Shown piece by piece: positions 21,266-30,531 of a stretch of 64,000 bases of DNA. The first letter of the stretch is position 1. Each line of letters starts with the position of its first letter. The notes below the pieces were generated by a model that worked only from the letters and a program-made list of their open reading frames with translations, was not told the origin of the DNA and made no database searches. Source of the stretch: Zanthoxylum bungeanum (taxonomy: Eukaryota; Streptophyta; Magnoliopsida; Sapindales; Rutaceae); contig SKCR01025340.1 of assembly GCA_019454045.1 (NCBI GenBank), forward strand, positions 248,001 through 312,000, written 5' to 3'. The position numbers and the translations under genes were made by a program.

Positions 21266-23775
21266 CCTCCGGGTATACGTGAAAAATAAAAATACTGGGA
21301 GTGGGGGTTTAATTGTTTGAACGACTTAGTGAGTGGACAATAAAAAAACAGAAACTGAAATATTTTATGAAAATTCAATTTTTTCTGAATTAAAATCATC
21401 TTGAGGAAAGCTGATATTTTCTGAATACTCTTTCGTAGCTGAAAACCAATCTCTTTCTGTGAAACGTTTCTAGAAAATCTTTCTATCTGTAAAAGTCTTT
21501 CATAAAACCATTCCTTCTGAGAGCCTTCAATAAACTACTTCTTTTGAAACTATTTGTTAAGACCATCATTCTGAGAATATGTAGAAAACCTGACTTATGG
21601 GGTGTTACCTATCGCCGTCCTCATACGCCTAAACTAGTGGTCTTGGGGCGTTACGTATCACCGTACCCTAAGCCACTTAACTAGAGCCAGGCATTCAAAT
21701 CCATACCATTGGGGCGTTATGTATCGCCGTCCCCCAATGCTTACCACCAACCTATCCCTGAATCTAGGGTCTAGGGGGTGTTACATATCGCCGTCCCCAT
21801 AACCCTAAATCTAGTGGTCTTGCGGAGTTACATATCACCGTCCCCCAAGCCACCGAACTAGAGCCAGATGTGCTAATCAATGCTATTATCTTGACCCTGA
21901 ATCTAGGGTCTAGGGGCGTGACATATCGCCACCCCTTAGCCCTGCAATTAGGATCTATGGGCGTTACGTATCACCGTCCCCATAGCACTGCAACTAGGAT
22001 CTAGGGGCGTTATGTATCGCTGTCCCCCTAGTCATGAACTACGTATGCACGCGTAATCTGTGTCCATCAATTCCATATTCGTCAATTCCCATAAGTCACA
22101 TATGAGGTGGGTTTTTCCCTCATGCCTCCAAAAATCACAAAATCATGCTTTTCAAATCAAAAACTTTCTGAAACATGCTCATTCATAATATAACTGTAAA
22201 TCCACTTCGCTAACGTCCTATTGTGTTTAAAAAGTAAGTCTTAAATCAAATGCAATTAAGTAAAATCAATTTGAAAAAGAAAGATCCACTAATTGATTTA
22301 GAATCTGGCTGGCACTAATTCACTTCATCGAAGAAGGATTGTGGTTCCTTATGATAATATATATTGATAAACTTGATTAGAATATAAGTCGTGGAATATG
22401 TTTCGGAACTAGACTAAGTTTCTCAATTCAACTAGCTTGATCACTTCATGACGTATTATGACATAATGTGTGTATATTTGTCTATATAAAACTCCTAGGG
22501 TGGCCTCTAGCATCCTAAGATGAAATTAGAATGGCTAAATCTGATTCTGAGAAAAGATCACGCATTGCGACACCAGATGTTTTGAGTTACGACTCATACT
22601 TATCCAAACCTGAGTAAGAGAGCCTCTGCTTGTTGCGCATCGTGACACTGTGTGTTCCACGTCGTGACTCTCATAATAACATACCCAAGGTAGTGAGCCT
22701 CTGCTTATTGTATATCTCGACGCTGACTGTTGAGCATCGCGAAGCTCACACGATCAGACTCTAGGCAGAGAGTACTTTCTTGTTCAGCGTTAAGATACTA
22801 GCATAATTTTAGGGCCATACATCAACTCTTCCAATAACAAAGCTCAATGAAATCCCCACCATCATACTCACACATTTACATAGACAATTCTCTAAACTTC
22901 ACATCAATATACAAGAGCCAAATTCAATCCCTAACCTCTTATATACCATTTGAGAAAGGCATGCACATTAGGGACTTAGAAGTTAAAGCACTAAATCGAA
23001 TTCATCGCATAATACACATCATTCCAAACACACTTCATCATTAATTTCGATCATAGCAACAATTACTCATCTTCTAAAAATAGTGACATATCCGGCCACC
23101 CCTCCAACACAAGGGAAAAATTGGGCATTTAGACATAAGGCTTAATTCCATGCTAATTACTACCATGACACCCTCCAAAATACATGCTAACAACATTATC
23201 AATGTCAATTGAGCAAATCCAAGCACTGGGGTATGCAAGGTGCGAAATTAGGTTTTATTCTCTTTGCTCAAAATTGAAAAATGAGAAGATAAAAGAGAAA
23301 AGAGAGCTTACCATGCTTGGAATGAAGCTTGAATCTTCCACTAAGCGTGAGGGATGAAATCTTTTTAACAAGCAAGAATGGAGTAAAGAGAATCTTCTCC
23401 ATTTCTTTCTTCTTCACGTTTTTTCTATTGAGAGAGATGAGCGAATAATGCTCTATTTATAGGAGAAGGTGGCTGATTTTTGTAATGAAGTGGATGGCCA
23501 AGATTGTGTCACATCACCCCAAATCTAGGCCATTATTTCCACTGTAACAGCCATGAAAATCATATTTTTTTACCTATTGCTAATTCAAGTTTGGAAAAAT
23601 ATCTAACGTAGCAGTTTTAGGTATCAGTCTTAGCTTTCTGACGATATACAATTCATAAATATCGGAGATTATATGAAAATATTATGGCCTAAATACTAAG
23701 GGCTATTTGGAGTAGTACATAAGATAAATACACCATCTATAGCATAATAGTCATTGGAATTTTCGGGGTGTTATA
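21266..23775 (-). repeat. Chromovirus 3' LTR, main part
   Basis: Continues the LTR interrupted at 11447. Recognisable blocks: the hairpin array at 21596-22031; tandem repeats at about 22600-22790 with CTCTGCTTGTTGCGC and CATCGTGACACTG-type units; and an AT-rich end finishing TTTCGGGGTGTTATA. It parallels 33421-34777 (end part), and 38770-39905 with 51761-52092 (start and middle parts). Confidence 0.82.
21596..22031. repeat. Array of eight hairpins with a shared loop and variable stems
   Basis: Units have the form stem - CGTTAYGTATCRCCGT - complementary stem. The stems change between units: ATTGGGG/CCCCAAT, CTATGGG/CCCATAG, CTAGGGG/CCCCTAG, CTTGGGG/CCCTAAG, TATGGGG/CCTCATA. The loop is nearly constant and the two stem arms change together in most units. 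A second, shorter array with the same loop (TTATGTCTCGCCGT) is at about 39304-39570. Confidence 0.75.
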
Positions 23776-24318
23776 TTTTCTCCCCCCTTAAATAGAATTC
23801 GTCCTAGAATCCCTTCTGAGATTGAACTCTCAGGTCTGTTTTAAGTTAATGACATCTGTGTCTCTGCTACTCTTATCCTCTTTAACTTCATTTATGTTCT
23901 TCTACTCAAGAACTCAGTACTATGACTTCTGGAAATCTCTTATTCTGGTACACTTATTTGATTTCTTATGGCTGAAAACTAAATCTTTAGAAGTTCCTTT
24001 GGAAACCCTTTTTATCGTGTGGAAACGAAATTCATATACCATATCTTGTCTACTTAGAGGTGTAAATCCTTAATGAAGCTTATCATCCATGGAATTTATC
24101 TATATCTTATTCTACACTTTATGATATCCTGAAAGATGTGCTAGAAGTGCTCAATCTTTTATGACCCGATCTAAGGTTTTCCTCGAACTGGTGCCTAAGT
24201 GAATTACCTTTTCTGTCTGATACCATGTGACTGTATTTCACTAAATCTCATTCTTTTCTTTAAAGATTTAATAATTCTTAAGACTTCCCAAACGGTCCCA
24301 CATTTAATATTGTTTTCA
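23776..24318 (-). pseudogene. Degenerate internal end of chromovirus element with polypurine tract
   Basis: Read on the minus strand it ends GGATTCTAGGACGAATTC, then AAGGGGGGAGAAAA (inverted 23776-23789) directly before the LTR: the 3' end layout of Tekay/Del-type chromoviruses. The preceding 500 bases hold many stops; no domain can be stated with confidence. Cut at about 24319 by the truncated LTR of Athila-like element 2. Confidence 0.55.
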
Positions 24319-24638
24319 CGCAAGATAGCATGATCGGCGCATTTAGCTGGCGGCGAACGTTACCAAATTTTCTGATTGGTCCACGGCGCATGTTAGCAAG
24401 TCCGGCGCATTCTGGGCGTCGCGACGCGCAAGGCTTCAGCGTCGCGACGCTGAAATGACGATTTTGCCATTTTTGTCCATTTTTTCCTGTTTTGCTCCAA
24501 TTCACCTCCAGAATGTCCTGAAACTTTATTTATCTACAAAATAACACAAAACACATCAAAATATTCACAAAACTCAAGTAACTATACAAAATATTAGGTT
24601 AAATGAGTGGGAAATAGTGATAGATTTACAACTCATTA
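24319..24638 (-). repeat. Truncated 3' LTR of Athila-like element 2
   Basis: Matches about 30204-30531, including the GC-rich GTCGCGACGC palindromes, and ends ACTCATTA where the other LTR has ACTCATCA. The rest of this LTR is absent; the junction with degenerate chromovirus sequence is near 24319. Confidence 0.85.
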
Positions 24639-24655
24639 CACCCCCAAACCTAACA
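24639..24655 (-). other. Polypurine tract, Athila-like element 2
   Basis: Inverted TGTTAGGTTTGGGGGTG, identical to 13520-13536. Confidence 0.88.
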
Positions 24656-25307
24656 TTTTGCTAGTCCTCGAGCAAAACATAGAATAAAATAACATAATTT
24701 AAATTTAACTAAGCCACTTTCGTAGGGATCACGGTTGCATTTAGTGTATGCAACAAGCCTTTAAACCCATAGGTGTCCCTAGTGGACGAGTTGTAGTTTC
24801 GTGAGGGCTTACAGCAACGATACCCACAAACGTTTTTACAAAAGTAAAAAGTTAGTTAAAACTAATGCACACAAAAGCAAAAAGACAAGAGAAAAGAGAA
24901 GTTAGTGACTAATCAAGTGAAACTTCTACTCCAAGTTACTAGTTGTTTTGTTTCATTCTAAATTACCGAATAAGTAAATTCTCCGATTATTTTTACTATT
25001 ATTTATATACACAGCTAACAAAATATTAAACAGCTCATTTTTTCCCACAACAGTCATAAGTGCAGTTGATAAGAGAGTAATATTTTTGTCCTAAAGTTCT
25101 ATCAGATTTCACACCTTGTTGTAGCAATAGAATAATTTATTTCTCATTATTCTGATTTTTTTCTTTGCTTTTTCTGAATTTTGACTTTTTATTTATATAC
25201 AATACCTTCTGTCTATGTAGCGAGCTTTGGGTCGGTGGGTCCCAAACCAGTTGGCTTTAGGGTACCAGATGTTAAGACATCCCTACGGACTTAATTACCC
25301 AGACTTC

Positions 25308-25361
<54 letters not shown>

Positions 25362-26019
25362 TTTGTAGCACCTTCGATCCATGTAGCGAGCTTTGGGCCA
25401 GTGACTCCCAAACCAGTTGGTTTTAGGGCACTAGGTGTTAAAACACCCTTACGGACTTAATAACCCGGATCTTAGATACTTTATTTTTGTACATCAGAAT
25501 ATTTTTTTTTATTCCATTACTATTTATAGATGCTTCCTCCAATTAAACTAGAGCACGAAATATTACAAGCTTTTCAATTACAGCTCATGTCTGTATGTTA
25601 CTATGCATGTTGATAATACCTGCCAACTGAGCATATGAAGATCCATTTTAGTCAGTATTATGGAGAATTCACAAATTAAATAATTTAAAAGGAAATAAAC
25701 AAAAATTAACTTGTTTCGAAATAGGTTTGAGATACGTCTCAGGAGTGGAAATTCCTTACTCGGCTATCTTTTACCAATTTCACTCTTTTAGTCAAAATAA
25801 AAACACAAAAACGCAAAATATTTTTGTAATTTTTGAAAATTTTCCAATTTTTTTGTATTTTTCGAAAAATTTTGGACTAAAAATAAAAACACAATACAAA
25901 CAAGTACTATTAACTATACCTCACCCCCAAAACTAAATGAGACATTGTCTCCAATGTCGTAAACAGTGGAAGAAGAGTTTAGAAGATAGTACCTGATTAG
26001 TTGAAATTCTACAGGAAAA
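24656..26019 (-). other. Noncoding tail between LOG and 3' LTR, element 2
   Basis: Parallels 13537-14818. It has the same duplicated block, at about 25213-25310 and 25378-25470, here separated by an (AT)n tract (25311-25352) and a T run. The conserved AT-rich segment at about 25800-25880 and the relic-like stretch near 25725-25785 are also present. No coding sequence recognised. Confidence 0.6.
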
Positions 26020-26673
26020 TTAAAGGTTAAGATCCAGATTTATTCGACGCTTCTTACCACGATCATCATCGGACCATTTTATCTTTGAAATGATAGGGTC
26101 AACTTGTGGTTCATATGCTAAGAGTTGGTCAATTAGATCCGGAGCAGTTCTGGCAGTAAAGAGGAGTTCTTTCATAGGTTTTGACACGAACCCATTTCTC
26201 CGAGCATCATCAAGAAACACACAAAGAAAATCGTAAAACCCATCAACGTTGTACAGCCCAATTGGTTTCTGGTGTATGTTTAGGTTCGCCCAAGATACTA
26301 CAATAAAAATTTCCTCCAATGTACCCAAGCCACCTGGCAAAGCAATAAAAGCATCAGAACGGTTAATCATTTCCACCAGTCGTTCAGACATACCTGGCAC
26401 GATTAATTCCTCTCCGTTTGATGGTTCAATAAGATTTGCCTCTGCCAAGGGTTTTGGGATGATTCCCAAAACGTGACTACCTTCTTCCTGTGCAGCCTTT
26501 GAAATGATCCCCATAAGTCCAAGATTTCCTCCGCCATATATTAAGTGCATATTCCTTGCTGCTAAGACTCGACCCAATTCCTGTGCTGCTTCTATGTGTT
26601 GTGGTTTAGTACCGACAGTACTACCGCAAAACACACAAATATTTTCAACTCGTCTTCTTGAAGTGGCTTCCAT
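26020..26673 (-). CDS. LOG: LOG family cytokinin riboside 5'-monophosphate phosphoribohydrolase, retrotransposon-borne
   Basis: 217 codons, ATG to stop, no introns. LOG enzymes release active free-base cytokinin from its riboside 5'-monophosphate in the cytosol or nucleus. Visible features: CVFCGS at residues 13-18, LIYGGGNLGLMG at 44-55, a conserved Arg at 98 (MSER), [11 protein letters not shown] at 111-121 with the catalytic-type Glu, and NIHQKPIGL at 132-140. Length is usual for the family. It looks closer to the divergent LOG-like (TIGR00730) plant proteins than to the main Arabidopsis LOG set, from memory. The C-terminus GKKRRINLDLNL joins a basic patch to an LxLxL motif. It lies between a gag-like gene and the 3' LTR of an Athila-like element, on the element's sense strand. 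Its frame is open while the sister copy at 14819-15474 is broken. Expression is unproven. Confidence 0.93.
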   Translation of the reverse strand: MEATSRRRVENICVFCGSTVGTKPQHIEAAQELGRVLAARNMHLIYGGGNLGLMGIISKAAQEEGSHVLGIIPKPLAEANLIEPSNGEELIVPGMSERLVEMINRSDAFIALPGGLGTLEEIFIVVSWANLNIHQKPIGLYNVDGFYDFLCVFLDDARRNGFVSKPMKELLFTARTAPDLIDQLLAYEPQVDPIISKIKWSDDDRGKKRRINLDLNL

Positions 26674-26899
26674 TTTTTTTTATGTATTTCTTTCTCAACT
26701 ATGGATGCCTTCAAAAGTGCAATGACGGGCTGAATTTATAGTACCTGAAAAAGGGTGAGTAATAATAACACTAATATCTTCCAAAGGACAATTGTTAGCT
26801 AAACAACAAAAGAAATCGTGAAAGGTCAAAAAGTCTGGATCCTATCTACGAAAATAAAGATAATTACAACAGAAAAGCGAATCAAAGAAATAATTAAGG
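26674..26899 (-). promoter_or_regulatory. Leader upstream of LOG with TATA-like box
   Basis: Conserved with 15475-15720 of element 1. TATAAATT (inverted) lies at 26733-26740, about 60 bases before the ATG, with GTACTATAAATTCA context shared by both copies. An acceptor-like TAG followed by GATCCAGAC is near 26842. The region could be the 5' untranslated part of the captured host transcript or a small internal promoter. Confidence 0.4.
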
Positions 26900-27066
26900 C
26901 AACGAAATTGTGTATGCAATACGCCACTCGTTTGGTATAAAAATCCATTAGGATGCGTCTCAAGAATTAATTCTTTATTCATCCATTGCTAATGAATTGT
27001 TTCTCATCTTTAATTGCCAAACACCATTCCTTCTGTCTTAAAATGCTTCGTTTGTGCTTTTCCCTA
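26900..27066 (-). pseudogene. Remnant of the four-cysteine protein gene
   Basis: On the minus strand the phrase TTCTTGAGACGCATCC and the following about 50 bases match the end of the element-1 gene at about 15810-15890. The part encoding the basic patch and the cysteine cluster is not recognisable, and stops interrupt it. This shows that both elements descend from an ancestor with this gene placed before LOG. Confidence 0.5.
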
Positions 27067-27205
27067 CAAAAATAACACACAAAATTAAAAACTCCACAAT
27101 ATGTATACAAAATATGAAAACAGAAATTACAACAAATTGCATGGGTTGCCTCCCTGCTAGCGCTAAATTTTTCGTATTCAGCCAGACGTGACTGAAATTC
27201 ATCTG

Positions 27206-28360
27206 TTAAGGAGGTTTCAGCGTCGTTTTGGATGTCCGATTAAAGACAATCTCGTGTGCGTTGCTTTTGAAGGGTCTCTTCCAACGGTAAAGTGGCAAAA
27301 AGAATTTTATCTCATTCAGTGCTTGTGCCACCTTTTTTATCTTTGTTGCTCCATTGGTTCCTGAAAAGAAAGAAATAAAATTAGGAGGTCTCGTATGGTG
27401 ATTGACTTGGAATGGAAGTTCCATTCTTTCAAGTTTCTGGGTGATTTCTTTGATTTGTACTCCCCGATACAACGATGTTTTTCCTGAATGTTCTGGATCT
27501 TTAATTTGGTCTGACAATTGCTCCTTCATTTTCTCTGTTTCTTGCTCCATCTGAGGATGTAAAGATGTTTCTGACATTAGGTCTTCATCCTCTGATACGA
27601 GTAAAATGATTGGCTCAAGTAGATCTTCTTCAAACATTTGTGCAATGGAATCTCCAAGATCTTCATTTTGAGGATACAGAATTTCATCCTCAATTATTGA
27701 TGCAGTTGGTACAAACAAATCAGCTTCATCCTCGTCAGAATCTGAATAATAGAAATCAAATCGAGACTTTGCCGGTTCGGGCTCCTGAACTGATACCTCT
27801 GGTTGTTGATACTGCTCAGCCTCCTCCTCTATTGAAGTGTCATTATGAAATGATTGGTACTCAAAGGCTTCATCAGTGTCATCAGAAAATGGTATTTGAG
27901 GTATGTAGCTCTGGTTTTCTATTAATTGTCTGATCTGATCTGTCATTCTCTGTATGGATTCTGCGTTACTCGGAATTTGTGCATCAAATTGAGCTCCATG
28001 TTCTTTGAACATGTGAATCAATTGATCTTCCTCGGATGGTTCTGGTTCTTGATAAGGATCGAAGGAATATGGTGGATAAGATGGAAAATGTGATGATTCT
28101 TCGTACCATGAATGATTTTGATAGCTCTGCCACCCTGGATTGTAGTTGTACTCGCAATAATCTCTTGGGTGGTTACCATTACATATGTCACATCTCTCTA
28201 TTGCGTTCTGATGAGCAAATGTAGTATTGCTTGGTTCTGGCATCCAGTGATAATTGTTGGGCTGGACAACAGGCCTCAGAAAACATGACTGTTGCTCCCA
28301 GATGTGGGGTGTCTCTTTTTGTAAGGTTCGTAATCTCTCAATCTCCCAGTAGTGTTCCAT
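27206..28360 (-). CDS. Gag-tail-like acidic protein with CCHC-like motif, 384 codons
   Basis: Opens at ATG 28360, just after a TTTTGTTTTCAG acceptor-like string. Residues 57-69 hold CDICNGNHPRDYC (C-x2-C-x3-H-x4-C), followed by NYNPGWQSYQNHSW, both typical of the C-terminal part of plant gypsy gag. The middle is rich in Glu/Asp (for example EDEDLMSE) and Gln. The capsid domain seen in element 1 (18200-19065) is absent, so it is not a normal gag. It is the only other open gene of element 2 and could bind element RNA or be a non-functional relic. The C-terminal 80 residues match nothing I recognise. Confidence 0.7.
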   Translation of the reverse strand: MEHYWEIERLRTLQKETPHIWEQQSCFLRPVVQPNNYHWMPEPSNTTFAHQNAIERCDICNGNHPRDYCEYNYNPGWQSYQNHSWYEESSHFPSYPPYSFDPYQEPEPSEEDQLIHMFKEHGAQFDAQIPSNAESIQRMTDQIRQLIENQSYIPQIPFSDDTDEAFEYQSFHNDTSIEEEAEQYQQPEVSVQEPEPAKSRFDFYYSDSDEDEADLFVPTASIIEDEILYPQNEDLGDSIAQMFEEDLLEPIILLVSEDEDLMSETSLHPQMEQETEKMKEQLSDQIKDPEHSGKTSLYRGVQIKEITQKLERMELPFQVNHHTRPPNFISFFSGTNGATKIKKVAQALNEIKFFLPLYRWKRPFKSNAHEIVFNRTSKTTLKPP

Positions 28361-28474
28361 TTTTTTTAATCACCTGAAAACAAAAGAAAGAAATAAAAAT
28401 TACAGATAAAAATAAAGAAAATTAGATACAAGTAAATTAGATAGTTTCAAAATTAATAACTCAAGAAATATAAG

Positions 28475-28492
28475 TCCCCGGCAACGGCGCCA
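28475..28492 (-). other. Primer binding site, Asp-tRNA type, element 2
   Basis: Same TGGCGCCGTTGCCGGGGA site as element 1, six bases inside the 5' LTR. Confidence 0.92.
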
Positions 28493-28498
28493 AAAACA

Positions 28499-30531
28499 TG
28501 ACCGGCGTAAACACACACGTATAACGCAAGCGCACGTATCGTTCAAGTAGTATAAAAATATTGATCCCACGAGGACTTAATTCCTACTATTGTTATTAAT
28601 TATTGAATCTATTTATTTACAAATATCTAATTAGATGGAGAAGAGAATGATTGTTTGATTGGTTGAATGTGGTTTTGCACAATAAGTAAATAAATAAAAA
28701 GATAAAAGAAAATACTAAGGAAAATAACAAAAGACACAAAGATCTAGGGTTGTGAATCATTCTAATATCATTTAAAAGATGAAGTGATTATTTTATGTTT
28801 GTGTAATAAATCGGTTTACTAACCTGGAACACTAAATTATGCAAAAGCCTCTGTCGATGGTCAGACGCAAATACCCAGTTTAACCCAATTGAACCATATG
28901 TCTATGTCAACCAAATTATCTGGATTCATTAAGTGTAAGTTCCAATTATGGCTACCCCCGCCCGACAGGTATATTCCTATCCTGTAAGGAAATCTATTAA
29001 AGGGTTATCTATCCTCAAGGAAGATCGTGGGCTATTAAGTCTAAGGCTGAAACCTAAAATCCCTATGCCTAGTTCATTTTGGATTTACCACATCAATCTT
29101 ATTGGTGATCAGACAACAAGAAGCATTAAGCTTAATACTTAATAAGTAAACTTTTAAATTACCCAAACTATAAAATAATCCCTTATAAACCGGTGATATT
29201 ATAATTCATCACAACCCTAGATAACTAACACATAACTAGGGCTAGTAAAAACTTAAAAGTAAAAGACATAAAATAAAAGTACTGAAAAGTAAATTACAAT
29301 AAAATGCTAAGGTAAAAGGAATTAATTCTACTACTACTTATTTAGATATCTCCCATAAAATAATATATAAACTTGTGATTATTACCAACCAGGCATATAG
29401 GCGGTAACCTGATTAAGTCAATTTAAGTTAAACCAGCCATAAAGGCAGAACCAAAGTAAACCAGCCATAGAGGCGGAACCAAAATAAACCAGCCATAAAG
29501 GCGGAACCAAAATAAAATTACCAACCGACCAATCTGGCGATATCCTTTCTTAGTCAGGTTTAACCAGTTTAAATTAAATAGCCAACCGACCAATATAGCG
29601 GTATTCCTTTTTAAGTCAAATTTTAAATAGTAAATATATTATTTTTAAGGGAGATTAATCTAAATAGCAATAGTAAAAGAATTACCTTTTACTCAAGCAG
29701 GGGGAAGTTACCTCATCATGGTGAATAGTAAAACTGTAAAAAGTAAAAGGTAAAAATAAATTACTATTACTATTTAAAAGTAAAATTACTATTACTATTA
29801 CAAAACGTAATTAAAATTATTTACAAAAACAATAAAAAACTAAAAATTAAAGATTCTAGAGAGAGAAACTATCTCTTTATAAAGAATAGAAGAGAGAGGA
29901 AGGTACACCAAATTATAAAATCTCGAGCTTAATTTATAGGCGCGGATAAGGGTCCAGCGTCGTGACGCCAAGGGCTTCAGTGACACGTGTCACGAGCTGA
30001 TTTGTCGGCTCAGATTCTTATCCGATGACGTGGCACTGTTCATGACGTCATTGCTTACGTCACGCTGATGATGTGGCACTGTTCATGACGTCATTGATGA
30101 TGTCACGCTGATGTGTGGAGGGCGATTGTCGGCACCGTTAGATCGCGACACGTGTCACTAGCGTAAATTAGCAACTCTGTTGTGATGGCGACACGTGGCA
30201 GGCGCAAGATAGCTTGATCGGCGCATTTTAGCAGGCGGCGCACGTTAGCAAATTTTCTGATTGGTCCATGTGTCCACGGCGCACGTTAGCAAGTCCGGCA
30301 CATTCTGGGCGTCGCGACGCGCAAGGCTTCAGCGTCGCGACGTTGAAATGACGATTTTGCCCTTTTTGTCCATTTTTTCCTGTTTTGCTCCAATTCACCT
30401 CCAGAATGTCCTGAAACTTTATTTATCTACAAAATAACACAAAACACATCAAAATATTCACAAAACTCAAGTAACTATACAAAATATTAGGTTAAATGAG
30501 TGGGAAATAGTGATAGATTTACCACTCATCA
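28499..30531 (-). repeat. 5' LTR of Athila-like element 2
   Basis: About 2,033 bp, TGATGAGTGG...GCCGGTCA on the minus strand. The part after the TATA box is like element 1, including the GCCATATAGGCGG repeats (29385-29608). The upstream U3 part is GC-rich and unlike element 1, but matches the solo LTR at 48687-50690. Confidence 0.92.
29931..30200 (-). promoter_or_regulatory. LTR promoter with TATA box and clustered bZIP-type sites
   Basis: TATAAATT (inverted) at 29931-29938. Upstream on the minus strand are a TGACACGTGTCA palindrome at 29981-29992, TGACGTCA palindromes at 30043-30050 and 30086-30093, GACACGTGTC at 30147-30156 and GACACGTGG at 30190-30198. TGACG and ACGTG cores are the usual sites of plant bZIP (TGA and ABF/GBF type) factors. 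The same set occurs in the solo LTR near 49020-49180. Hormone or stress control is an inference. Confidence 0.6.

Larger units (their letters stand above)
24319..30531 (-). mobile_element. Athila-like element carrying an intact LOG gene (element 2), 3' LTR truncated
   Basis: Minus-strand order: 5' LTR 28499-30531, Asp-tRNA-type primer site, a 384-codon gag-tail-like gene, a remnant of the four-cysteine gene, LOG, noncoding tail, polypurine tract, and only about 320 bp of the 3' LTR (24319-24638). No capsid, protease, reverse transcriptase or integrase is present. The extra-gene order is the same as in element 1, but the middle of the LTR is different and matches the solo LTR at 48687-50690. 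On the right it abuts copia LTR sequence (CCTAG); the left target site is lost through the truncation. Confidence 0.88.

Noticed and set aside
21596..22031. CRISPR-like array
   Set aside because: Units are hairpins with variable stems and a shared loop, with no constant repeats and unique spacers; plant nuclear context.
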